Part shown: positions 17,118-25,760 of the stretch, piece by piece | How positions within the stretch are numbered: the first letter of the stretch is position 1 | Layout of the letters: each line of letters starts with the position of its first letter | NCBI GenBank assembly: GCA_964627855.1 | Contig: CAZVLE010000047.1 | Coordinates: 1 to 64,000 of the forward strand | Direction of reading: 5' to 3' | DNA length: 64,000 nt | From: CAZVLE01 sp964627855 | GTDB lineage: Bacteria > Bacillota > Dethiobacteria > DTU022 | Program-made: the position numbers and the translations under genes | Notes under the pieces: model-generated | The model's input: only the letters and a program-made list of their open reading frames with translations | The model's database searches: none | Told to the model about the DNA's origin: nothing

Positions 17118-17147
17118 TTGACAGCTTAAGTGGCAGAGTGTTATAAT
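17118..17147 (+). promoter_or_regulatory. Consensus promoter of the flavin/Fe-S dehydrogenase operon
   Basis: TTGACA (17118-17123), 18-bp spacer, TATAAT (17142-17147): both hexamers perfect. The start would be near 17154, giving a leader of about 67 nt before 17221. The strength suggests a highly expressed, possibly constitutive operon. Confidence 0.8.
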
Positions 17148-17220
17148 TTTAAAGGTATTTTGCGGGTATTTGACAGTAAATGCTTCATATAATGGCCTAA
17201 ACTTCACTAAAGGATAGCCG

Positions 17221-19587
17221 ATGGAGAAACAATTAGCAGTAGCTGATTCCGTAATCAGACAGTACAAAAATGACCCTGCCAACCTGATCATGATTCTTCA
17301 GGATATCCAAACCAAATTAAATTATTTACCGCAAGAAGCGATTGAACATGTTTCAAAAAGCCTTAGCCTGCCAACTTCTCAGGTTCATGCTGTAGCTACC
17401 TTCTACAAATCTTTCTCTTTAAAACCACGCGGTAGACACAAAATAGACATTTGTGAAGGCACTGCCTGTCATATCAGGGGTGCCTCAATATTAATGAGCC
17501 AGATATCTGAGCAACTGGATCTAAAAGGCGGCGAGACGACTGCAGATGGTCAGTACACACTTAACTCTGTTCACTGTGTTGGAGCCTGCGCTATGGGCCC
17601 TGTCGTAGTTATTGACGGTGAATATCACGGTGAGATGACTGCAGCTAAACTGACAAAAGAGCTCAAACAGTGCGGTACTGATTGTAAAGATGAAAGTACT
17701 GCAGGGAAGGAAAAATTTAAGAGCAGCTTAACGGGTGCGATAAAAACACCTGAACAATTTAAACAAATGCAACAGTCACTGATCAAAAAACTTGCGCCAA
17801 ATGAGCGAAGAATTCTTGTTTGCTGCGGGACTGGTTGTCTGGCAAAGGGTGGCATGAAGGTAGCGGAAGCCCTGAGCAGGGAGCTTGAGTTTCCCAAAAC
17901 TGATACCAGAGTTACTTTGGGTTTAAAAAGAGTTGGCTGCCACGGTCTCTGTGAAAAAGGACCACTGCTAATTATGCATCCTGAAGGAATCTTCTATGCC
18001 GGTGTTACTCCTGAGGATGTTCCAGAAATTGTGAAAGAGACCGTCATGGAAGGTAAAACTATTGACCGTCTTCTTTACCGCAGCGAAAAAGACCAGGACA
18101 GCATTGAACAATACAGTGAAATTCCCTTTTACAAGGGGCAGTTTAAAATTGCGCTACGTCACGTTGGTTTAATTAACCCTCTCGATATTGGTGATTACAT
18201 TGCCCATGGTGGATACAACGCTTTCGTTAAGACTTTGACTTCCATGGAACCGGAGCAGATTATAAGCGCTGTTGAACATTCAGGCTTACGAGGCAGGGGC
18301 GGAGGCGGTTTTCCTGCCGGACGAAAATGGAGGACCGCAGTTTCAATAGAGTCAAGTGAGCGCTACGTTATCTGTAATGGAGACGAGGGAGATCCTGGTG
18401 CCTTTATGGATTGCAGTATCATGGAAGGAGATCCTCACGCTGTAATCGAAGGTATGCTTATCTGTGCCCACGCTGTTCGCTCTGCAAAAGGTTTTATTTA
18501 TGTCCGAGAGGAATATCCTCGCGCTCTCACTCACTTGCAGCTGGCCCTTGACCAGGCCTATGCAGCAGGCTTACTGGGTAATAATATCCTGGGAACTGAT
18601 TTTTCTTTTGCTATTAAAATTGTGCGTGGCGCCGGTGCGTTTGTCTGTGGTGAATCAACTGCACTGATGCAATCAGTGCAGGGAAATGTGGGCGAACCGC
18701 GGGCCAAGTATATTCGATCGGCTGAACGGGGTCTTTATGAAAGGCCAACGGTATTGAACAATGTCGAAACATTTGTCAACCTACCGGTGATTATTGAGAA
18801 TGGCCCTGAATGGTTCTCTGCTTATGGAACGAAAGAGAGCAGCGGAACCAAGGTATTTTCGGTTGTAGGCAAAGTGAAAAATACAGGACTTGTAGAGGTA
18901 CCGATGGGGACGACTCTCAGACAAATTATCTTTGATATCTGTGGTGGAATTAAGGATAACAAGGCTTTCAAGGCTGTGCAGACAGGGGGACCTTCCGGAG
19001 GATGCCTTCCCGGATCAAAGCTGGACCTGCCTGTTGATTTTGACACCCTGACCAGGGAAGGTTCGATGATGGGTTCCGGCGGAATGATTGTCATGGATCA
19101 AAATACCTGTATGGTTGACGTAGCTCGCTATTTCACCGATTTCTTAACCCAGGAGTCATGTGGTAAGTGTTCCGCCTGCCGCCTTGGGCTTGAACAACTC
19201 CACTCTATTCTTGAACAAATTTGCCGGGGAGAAGGACAGGAAGAGGATCTTACCAGAATCGAAAAGCTGCTTCACGTTCTGGAAAATGCCTCCCTCTGCG
19301 GGTTGGGTAAATCAGCTCCCAATCCGGTTCGAAGCACCCTTAAACATTTTCGAGAAGAGTATATGGCCCATATTGCGGAAAAAAGATGTCCCGCCGGCGT
19401 CTGCCGTGCCCTGATCAGCTATGAGATCACCGATCTATGTACAGGCTGTCGTCGCTGTGCAAGGCAGTGTCCACAGAATGCCATCAGTGGCAATAAAAAA
19501 GAAAAGCATTTTATCGATCAGGAGCTTTGCAATCGCTGTGGTTTATGCATAAATCTCTGCAATTTCAAAGCCATCCTGGTTGAATGA
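17221..19587 (+). CDS. NuoE-NuoF fusion: NAD(H)-binding flavoprotein subunit of a soluble flavin/Fe-S complex
   Basis: 788 residues with modules in order. A NuoE-type thioredoxin-fold [2Fe-2S] domain (about 1-150) has CEGTACHIRG and CVGACAMGP. A second [2Fe-2S] ferredoxin-like domain (about 190-290) has CCGTGCLAKGG and CHGLCEKGP. The NuoF/HydB core (about 300-700) has GLRGRGGGGFPAGRKW and NGDEGDPGAFMD for FMN and NAD(H), and CGKCSACRLG with a later Cys for a [4Fe-4S]. A C-terminal ferredoxin domain has CTGCRRCARQCP and CNRCGLCINLC. This arrangement matches HydB-like subunits of soluble, often electron-bifurcating, NADH-linked complexes. It lacks membrane helices and no other Nuo genes follow, so this is not complex I. 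It is followed 25 bp later by the giant partner at 19613. Confidence 0.9.
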   Translation: MEKQLAVADSVIRQYKNDPANLIMILQDIQTKLNYLPQEAIEHVSKSLSLPTSQVHAVATFYKSFSLKPRGRHKIDICEGTACHIRGASILMSQISEQLDLKGGETTADGQYTLNSVHCVGACAMGPVVVIDGEYHGEMTAAKLTKELKQCGTDCKDESTAGKEKFKSSLTGAIKTPEQFKQMQQSLIKKLAPNERRILVCCGTGCLAKGGMKVAEALSRELEFPKTDTRVTLGLKRVGCHGLCEKGPLLIMHPEGIFYAGVTPEDVPEIVKETVMEGKTIDRLLYRSEKDQDSIEQYSEIPFYKGQFKIALRHVGLINPLDIGDYIAHGGYNAFVKTLTSMEPEQIISAVEHSGLRGRGGGGFPAGRKWRTAVSIESSERYVICNGDEGDPGAFMDCSIMEGDPHAVIEGMLICAHAVRSAKGFIYVREEYPRALTHLQLALDQAYAAGLLGNNILGTDFSFAIKIVRGAGAFVCGESTALMQSVQGNVGEPRAKYIRSAERGLYERPTVLNNVETFVNLPVIIENGPEWFSAYGTKESSGTKVFSVVGKVKNTGLVEVPMGTTLRQIIFDICGGIKDNKAFKAVQTGGPSGGCLPGSKLDLPVDFDTLTREGSMMGSGGMIVMDQNTCMVDVARYFTDFLTQESCGKCSACRLGLEQLHSILEQICRGEGQEEDLTRIEKLLHVLENASLCGLGKSAPNPVRSTLKHFREEYMAHIAEKRCPAGVCRALISYEITDLCTGCRRCARQCPQNAISGNKKEKHFIDQELCNRCGLCINLCNFKAILVE

Positions 19588-19612
19588 GATCTTAGACCGG
19601 GAGTCTGACTTT

Positions 19613-22600
19613 ATGGAGAAAAAAATCAAGCTGACTATAGATGGTCGCAAAATTGAAGCGGAAAGCTCCAGCATGCTTCTTGATATCATCAATAAAGAGG
19701 GAATATTTATACCCCAGCTGTGCAATTACCCTTCCCTGGCGCCTAGTGGTGCCTGCAGGCTTTGTGTAGTTGAAATCAGTAAAGAAGCATGGAAGGGTGG
19801 ATCAAAAATTGTAACCTCATGCCTCTATCCGGCTGAGGATGGTTTGATCATCTCAACCCGTTCAGAAGAAGTTCTAAAAACACGCCGCAATCTTCTTGAG
19901 TTATACCTGGCTCGTTGTCCCGATTCTGAAGTAATAAAAGATCTCGCGCGCCTGGAAGGGCTCGATAGCACTCCATATGATCCTAAAACTGATGCAGATA
20001 ACTGTATCCTCTGCGGCCTTTGCACCAGGGTTTGCCAGGATTGCGGTCCGGGTGCTATTTCGACCCTGAGCAGAGGAGTTGACAAGTTTATTGGGCCAGA
20101 TTACGCCGGCATCGCCGCTGACTGTACAGGTTGTCGGGCCTGCGCTTTTATCTGCCCGACAGATGCGATTCCTCTAAAGCAGGAAAATCAGGTCTTGACA
20201 ATCTGGAATAGAACTTTCACCGTGCCAATCTGTAGCGTTGAAGAAGAACTCTGCCGTGGTTGTGGAATTTGCGAAGAAGTTTGCCCCTATGCTATACCAC
20301 GTTTGAAAATGAAGCGGGATAGTACCTCTCTGGCTGAAATATCGCCTTCAACCTGCACCGGATGCGGTATTTGTGCCGGTTCCTGTCCTACAGGGGCTAT
20401 CGGGCAGCAGGAAACCACGGAGTTGGCCGCTCATGAGAGCAGATTGCATGCTTCAGACCTCAAGGATAAGACGGTAACCTTTGCCTGTTCACGCTCACCA
20501 CTTCCAGAGGGGCATGAAGAAATCATCCGGGTCAGCTGTATCGGCAGTATTGATTTATCAACTCTCCTTTACTGCATTGCGGCAGGGGCCAGGGGAGTGG
20601 CCCTGCTCTGTCGTGACCGGGAGAGCTGTCCGTACAGCAGGGGCGGTGAAAGTGGTGAAGCCAAAGCGGCAGTGGCCGGTGAACTGCTCAAACTATGCGG
20701 CCTTGAGCGAGAACGGATTGCCTATCTTAGACCTGATCCCGGGCAGGAAGGCCCGGAACGAACCAGGCAGGAATTTGTCGCTGGTCTGGATGATATGCCA
20801 TCACCGCTGCAGGAAGCCTACCAGATTGGAGAAGGAGAAATAGTTTTCAACCTCGATTTTGCCCTGGCTGTTGTTGCATGGTTAAAAAACAGGCCGGAGC
20901 TGACTCCCAGCTTACCGGAGAGCATCGCCGAGCTCTTTGCTGCTGAACCGGTGACAAGCGAAACAGCCATCTATCTTGATCGCATCCCCGAATTGGCTCT
21001 CATGGCTTCGCTGCTACTGGAAGAGCCTGTTATTATGGAGAACTTAAAAGATACTGCCGGGTTTTTACAGCAGCACAATGTTACTGCTTACCCAATTTTC
21101 ACCGACCGGGATTTAGCTGATAACAAGTGGAAACGAATCATTGCCTTCGACGAAACAGAGCCATCCGTCAAAACTGAAAATATCCCGCTAGTAACTCCTG
21201 CTCAGATTGCCGGGCTCGAAGAAAAAATCTGCGGTTATAAATTTTCTTTTTACCTGGGCGCCGAGCAAAGGATGTATTTTTTGCATAAACTGATCGATGA
21301 TCAGGGTGATTTATATTGTTCTAACCCGGAAGAATGCCTGCAGTATGCCCTGTTGCTACGACCGGGCTCATGGCAGCTAACAGTTAAGGAAAGACCAAAA
21401 TATTTACTTACAAAACTGCTGAATGGCTCAACTAAACCAGAAGAAGAGCACCGCCGCATCAATAGCCACCCTATCCTTGCGCCCATAAAACGCCCAAAGC
21501 TGCAATTTTCATTTAACGGTATTGAAATGTCAGCCCTGGAGGGAGAAGTGATTACTTCAGCACTTTATGCGGCAGGTGTAACTATTTTTGGCCATCACCA
21601 CCATGACGGTGCAGCACAGGGTATCTACTGTGTAAATGGTCAGTGCTCTCAATGCATGGTAATTGCTGACGGAAAACCGGTAAAGGGATGTATGACACTG
21701 GTACATGACGGTATGAAAGTTGAAAGCATGGAAGGCTTGCCTGTTCTCGACGATGATGCACTAATTGATGAATTGAGTCCCAATCCTCCTGTGCAGGAGG
21801 TTGAAGTTTTAATCATTGGCGGTGGGCCTGCAGGCATTAGCGCTGCTATTGAACTGGGCAGTGTCGGTGTTGACGTTCTCGTTGTTGACGACAAACAGGA
21901 GCTTGGCGGTAAGCTCAGTTTACAGACCCATAATTTTTTTGGCTCGGTTAATGACTGCTACGCAGGTTATCGCGGAATTGATATTGGCTTAATCCTGGCT
22001 GAAGAAATGGCTAAAATTCCCAGTGTCCGAACATGGCTTAATGCTACAGTGATCGGCGTTTTTAACGATGGGAAGTATGGTGTTTCCATAAAAAATACTT
22101 TCAGACTGGTTAAAGCAAAACAGACTCTTTTCGCTACTGGGGCCCGGGAAAAAAGCCTTGCCTTTCCGGGTTGTGATTTGCCGGGAGTTTACGGGGCCGG
22201 AGCATTTCAGACCCTTGTTAACCGTGACCTGGTTAAGTGTGCTGAAAAGTTATTTATTATAGGTGGCGGAAATGTCGGTTTAATCGGGGCCTATCATGCC
22301 CTGCAGGCCGGTATAGATGTGGTGGGACTGGTTGAAGCACTACCGCAATGCGGAGGCTATAAAGTTCACGAAGATAAGATTAAACGTCTCGGTGTCCCGG
22401 TAATGACTTCGCACACAGTCTTGCGGATCGAGGGAGATGAAAAGGTTGAAAGGGTTATTACTGCTGCAGTTGACAGTGATTTTCAGCCAATTTCCGGAAC
22501 AGAAAGAAGTTATGCTGTCGATACTGTTTTGATCGCTGTTGGCCTCAGTCCGGTTGACGAAGTTTACCAGAAGGCCCGTGAATATGGTTTTCAGGTTTAT

Positions 22601-23542
22601 GCCGCCGGAGATGCGGAAGAGATAGCTGAAGCTTCGGCAGCAATTTTTTCCGGCAAGATTGTCGGCAGGCGCATAGCCCAGGATATGGGTATAGATCTAC
22701 CCGTGCCAGGTAACTGGGAGGAATTTGGCTCACTTCTCAAACACCGGCCAGCTGAAGCGGAACAATTTACTCCAGGTGACGTTGATGGTGCTGTTTTTCC
22801 TCTGATGCGTTGTGTCCAGGAAATACCCTGTAACCCCTGTACGGAAGCCTGCCCTAATGGGTGTATTACCATGAATGGCTCGATTCTTGCTCTTCCTGAA
22901 TTCAGTGAAGAATGTATTGGTTGTGGTAGCTGTGTGCTGGCCTGTCCCGGCCTGGCCATAACCCTGCTGGTTAACGATTATGACAGTAAACAGGAAAAAG
23001 CTCTCTTAATGCTCCCCTATGAATTTTACAGGCAGCAAATACCTGTCGGCAGGGAAGTTGTTACAACCGGACTTGAAGGTGAGATTGTCGGTAGAGGCAG
23101 GGTGATTGCCTTTAAGGAAAGGGAAAGTCAGAACAGCAGGTTCTTAATTCTTCTAGAAGTGCCTTACAAGGACAGGTTGAAGGTAGCCGGTTTCAGGATC
23201 AGGGATCTGGAGCCAGGCCTGCCCCTGGATTCCATGACTATGGATGAAAATGACCCGATCGTCTGTCGTTGCGAAAGGGTCAGGAAAAGCGAAATTGTCG
23301 CCGCCATCAGGGCTGGCGTAAGGGATATGAATCAGCTCAAAGCGCTGAACCGGGCCGGCCTGGGGGGATGCAACGGGAAAACTTGCACCGATCTGATCCT
23401 GCGTATCTTCCGTGAGGAAAATGTGCCGATCGGGGAAATTACCATGCCGACCCATCGGCCCCTGGTAGCGGAAGTTCATTTAGGCGATTTTGTCACCAAA
23501 GATAAGAGTAATCAGGATTGCAATGACAAGGGGTTAAGTTGA
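19613..23542 (+). CDS. Giant NuoG-FlpD-HcnA-HcnB-BFD fusion, multi-cluster FAD/NAD oxidoreductase subunit
   Basis: 1309 residues; ATG 19613 is preferred (GGGAG nine bases upstream) over an in-frame TTG at 19580. Modules in order: NuoG-like [2Fe-2S] with Cys37, 48, 51 and 70; four ferredoxin-type clusters (CILCGLC at 131, CTGCRAC at 171, CRGCGIC at 214, CTGCGIC at 248). Then an MvhD/FlpD-like domain (about 285-390) with VSCIGSIDLSTLLYCIAAGA, and a poorly recognised linker (about 390-630). A second [2Fe-2S] of the HcnA/SoxA type (630-715, YCVNGQCSQCMV) is followed by an HcnB-like FAD/NAD domain (from 731, LIIGGGPAGISAAIELG). Further on are another two-cluster ferredoxin (about 1065-1117) and a BFD-like [2Fe-2S] (about 1217-1280, CRCERV, GGCNGKTC). 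All clusters retain their Cys. It should wire the FAD catalytic subunit at 23542 to the NAD(H) subunit at 17221. Confidence 0.88.
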   Translation: MEKKIKLTIDGRKIEAESSSMLLDIINKEGIFIPQLCNYPSLAPSGACRLCVVEISKEAWKGGSKIVTSCLYPAEDGLIISTRSEEVLKTRRNLLELYLARCPDSEVIKDLARLEGLDSTPYDPKTDADNCILCGLCTRVCQDCGPGAISTLSRGVDKFIGPDYAGIAADCTGCRACAFICPTDAIPLKQENQVLTIWNRTFTVPICSVEEELCRGCGICEEVCPYAIPRLKMKRDSTSLAEISPSTCTGCGICAGSCPTGAIGQQETTELAAHESRLHASDLKDKTVTFACSRSPLPEGHEEIIRVSCIGSIDLSTLLYCIAAGARGVALLCRDRESCPYSRGGESGEAKAAVAGELLKLCGLERERIAYLRPDPGQEGPERTRQEFVAGLDDMPSPLQEAYQIGEGEIVFNLDFALAVVAWLKNRPELTPSLPESIAELFAAEPVTSETAIYLDRIPELALMASLLLEEPVIMENLKDTAGFLQQHNVTAYPIFTDRDLADNKWKRIIAFDETEPSVKTENIPLVTPAQIAGLEEKICGYKFSFYLGAEQRMYFLHKLIDDQGDLYCSNPEECLQYALLLRPGSWQLTVKERPKYLLTKLLNGSTKPEEEHRRINSHPILAPIKRPKLQFSFNGIEMSALEGEVITSALYAAGVTIFGHHHHDGAAQGIYCVNGQCSQCMVIADGKPVKGCMTLVHDGMKVESMEGLPVLDDDALIDELSPNPPVQEVEVLIIGGGPAGISAAIELGSVGVDVLVVDDKQELGGKLSLQTHNFFGSVNDCYAGYRGIDIGLILAEEMAKIPSVRTWLNATVIGVFNDGKYGVSIKNTFRLVKAKQTLFATGAREKSLAFPGCDLPGVYGAGAFQTLVNRDLVKCAEKLFIIGGGNVGLIGAYHALQAGIDVVGLVEALPQCGGYKVHEDKIKRLGVPVMTSHTVLRIEGDEKVERVITAAVDSDFQPISGTERSYAVDTVLIAVGLSPVDEVYQKAREYGFQVYAAGDAEEIAEASAAIFSGKIVGRRIAQDMGIDLPVPGNWEEFGSLLKHRPAEAEQFTPGDVDGAVFPLMRCVQEIPCNPCTEACPNGCITMNGSILALPEFSEECIGCGSCVLACPGLAITLLVNDYDSKQEKALLMLPYEFYRQQIPVGREVVTTGLEGEIVGRGRVIAFKERESQNSRFLILLEVPYKDRLKVAGFRIRDLEPGLPLDSMTMDENDPIVCRCERVRKSEIVAAIRAGVRDMNQLKALNRAGLGGCNGKTCTDLILRIFREENVPIGEITMPTHRPLVAEVHLGDFVTKDKSNQDCNDKGLS

Positions 23543-24714
23543 TGGAACCTAAAGAGCATTACGATGTAATTGTAGTCGGTTGCGGAAGCGTTGGGAACCC
23601 CACTGCTTTTCAGCTGGCCCAGGCTGGTTTAAAGGTGTTAGTTTTGGATAGAAGGGCCTCTGCCGGCCAGGGAGATAACAAGACCGCTATTGGTGGAGTC
23701 AGGGCGACACACTCCGATCCCGGGAAAATATCTACCTGTCTCTATAGTATTGACATTTTTTCAACATGGAAAGAAAAATACGGGTTTGATATTGGCTGGA
23801 AACCGGGTGGTTACTGCTTTCCCGTTTACACGCCGGATATCGAAAAAACATTGAAAGATCTGATCCCTTATCAGAAGCAATGCGGAATGAAAATTGACTG
23901 GGTCGGACCGGGTGACGTGGCAGAATTAATCCCAGGTATTAACCGTGAAGGTCTGCGTGGAGGGACCTTCTCACCTGATGACGGTCAGGTTTCATCGATT
24001 CTGGCTCCGATTGCCTTTCAAAAAGAAGGAGAAAAACACGGGGCAGTATACCGTTTTAATGAGAGAGTTATCGGCTATCTGCGAAAGGGGGAGCGGGTTA
24101 CAGGGGTTAAAACCGACAAAGGGCAATATTCTTCGGAATGGGTAGTCCTGGCAGCCGGAGCAGATGCGGCAGAGCATTCAGAGTTACTCGGTATTGAAAT
24201 TCCTGTGACTCCCGATTCCCATGAAGCCGGTATTTCTGCGCCGATTGCCCCGTTCCTCGCTCCCCTGGTAGTCGATCTGCGTCCCGGTATCGAAGGGAAA
24301 ACCACCAATTTCTATTTTGGCCAGAATAAAGAAGGGCAGATCATCTTCTGTTACACCCCTAAAGATCTATTTATCGGAACTAATCGGGAGTCACTGGCGG
24401 AATTTTTACCGGTCCTGGCCAGCCGGATGATCTCTCTTTTGCCGAGGTTAAAGAACCTTTTAATCAGGCGTATCTGGCGTGGCTGTTACCCGATGACACC
24501 AGATGGTGTGCCAATCATTGATTACGCTCCCGGCCTCGAAGGTTTAATCCTTGCCGTAGGGATGTGTGGTCAGGGCCTAATGCTCGGACCTGGTGTGGGA
24601 AAAAATATAACGGCCATGATTACAACCGGTAATTCATGTCTCTCCAGTGAAGCCAGCACCTGTTTCCGCTATGACCGTGACCTTTTTGAAAAAACAACTG
24701 AAACCCTGAAGTAG
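23542..24714 (+). CDS. DAO-fold FAD-dependent oxidoreductase (HcnC / sarcosine oxidase beta / proline dehydrogenase beta-like)
   Basis: Predicted catalytic subunit that oxidises an amino or imino acid. In 390 residues it has the N-terminal FAD motif VVGCGSVGNPTAFQLAQAG and a IGGVRATHSD stretch like the GG(V/I)R segment of sarcosine oxidase beta. The C-terminal family motif is MTPDGVPIIDYAPGLEGLILAVGMCG. The ATG overlaps the stop of the giant fusion by one base (TGATG), showing tight coupling. HcnABC-like oxidoreductases pair an alpha chain such as HcnAB with this beta chain. Candidate substrates from context are L-proline, a hydroxyproline, sarcosine or a D-amino acid; sequence alone does not choose. 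Confidence 0.88.
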   Translation: MEPKEHYDVIVVGCGSVGNPTAFQLAQAGLKVLVLDRRASAGQGDNKTAIGGVRATHSDPGKISTCLYSIDIFSTWKEKYGFDIGWKPGGYCFPVYTPDIEKTLKDLIPYQKQCGMKIDWVGPGDVAELIPGINREGLRGGTFSPDDGQVSSILAPIAFQKEGEKHGAVYRFNERVIGYLRKGERVTGVKTDKGQYSSEWVVLAAGADAAEHSELLGIEIPVTPDSHEAGISAPIAPFLAPLVVDLRPGIEGKTTNFYFGQNKEGQIIFCYTPKDLFIGTNRESLAEFLPVLASRMISLLPRLKNLLIRRIWRGCYPMTPDGVPIIDYAPGLEGLILAVGMCGQGLMLGPGVGKNITAMITTGNSCLSSEASTCFRYDRDLFEKTTETLK

Positions 24715-24866
24715 TAACTATTTCAACAGGGGATTGCCTCTATCCATTATATTTATATATCTTTATTCATTAAAACCCTCCTGACTTTTACATTCTGCAC
24801 GACAGATCAAATCAGTCAAGCAGTTGAAAGCAAAATTAGCTAAAAATCCTTTAACACAAGTGTATC

Positions 24867-24895
24867 TTGCATAAAAATGATCATTCAGATAGAAT
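24867..24895 (+). promoter_or_regulatory. Promoter of proC
   Basis: TTGCAT (24867-24872), 17-bp spacer, TAGAAT (24890-24895). The start would be near 24902, about 26 nt before the ATG, with GGGGGAG as ribosome site. Confidence 0.6.
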
Positions 24896-24927
24896 ACATT
24901 CTAAGATCTAAGGGGGAGTGAACTTAT

Positions 24928-25740
24928 ATGAGTAGCACAAGGATTGGTTTAATTGGTTGCGGCGCAATGGGCTCAGCCATGGCTAAAGGAATGATAAAAC
25001 GAGGAAATATTGACCCGACTACTGTTTACCTCTTTGATTTAAACAAAGAAAGACAGGAAGAGCTTGCAGAGGAACTTGGTGCCAGGTCTGCTGCCAGTTA
25101 CGAAGAAACTGCCAATGCCTGCCAGAAGATCTTTATTGCCGTCAAACCACAGGACACCGAAGGATTGCTATATTCAATCAGGCCATTTGTTAAGCCTGAG
25201 CAGATTATCATTTCAATTGCCGCCGGTATAACCATAGACTTTATTGAAAGCTGTCTTCCTGCAGGTACGAAAATCATTCGCCTGATGCCAAACACTCCCT
25301 GCCTGATTGGTGAAGGAACTATTGTGATCAGCATCGGCGAAACTGTAACTAAAGACGAATACAGAGAAGTTGATAACTTACTGAAACCCCTCGGATTGAC
25401 AATCCGCCTTCCTGAAAAGCTGATGGATGCAGCAACTGGCTTGAGTGGAACAGGGCCGGCTTATGTTTTTCTTTTCATTGAAACGATGATCGATGCAGGG
25501 GTTGCTGTAGGGATACGCCGGGATGTAGCATCGAAAATGGTTATCCAAAATGCAATCGGCTCTGCGCGCATGATGCTGGAAAATACAAACCACCCCGCTG
25601 AATTACGTAATATTGTAACATCACCGGCGGGAACAACATCTGCTGCAATGCAAATATTGGAAGAATATGGTTTTAGAAGCTGTCTGTTGAAGGGTGTTAT
25701 TGGAGCTACAAAAAGAGCCGAGGAATTGCGAAGGGGTTAA
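24928..25740 (+). CDS. proC: Pyrroline-5-carboxylate reductase
   Basis: Reduces pyrroline-5-carboxylate to L-proline with NAD(P)H. The 270-residue protein has the Rossmann motif IGLIGCGAMGSAMAKG at the N-terminus, VKPQD, RLMPNTPCLIGEG and the C-terminal signature (ATGLSGTGPAYVF through SPAGTTSAAM). The length is typical. It completes the route from trans-4-hydroxyproline (HypD) and ornithine (RocD) to proline. The downstream gene starts 20 bp later. Confidence 0.95.
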   Translation: MSSTRIGLIGCGAMGSAMAKGMIKRGNIDPTTVYLFDLNKERQEELAEELGARSAASYEETANACQKIFIAVKPQDTEGLLYSIRPFVKPEQIIISIAAGITIDFIESCLPAGTKIIRLMPNTPCLIGEGTIVISIGETVTKDEYREVDNLLKPLGLTIRLPEKLMDAATGLSGTGPAYVFLFIETMIDAGVAVGIRRDVASKMVIQNAIGSARMMLENTNHPAELRNIVTSPAGTTSAAMQILEEYGFRSCLLKGVIGATKRAEELRRG

Positions 25741-25760
25741 AAAGGAGGTTTGGATCAAAA

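Noticed and set aside
17221..23542. Respiratory complex I
   Set aside because: No membrane subunits (NuoH, L, M, N) follow; the NuoE/F/G modules are fused to HcnAB and FlpD domains, so the complex is soluble.
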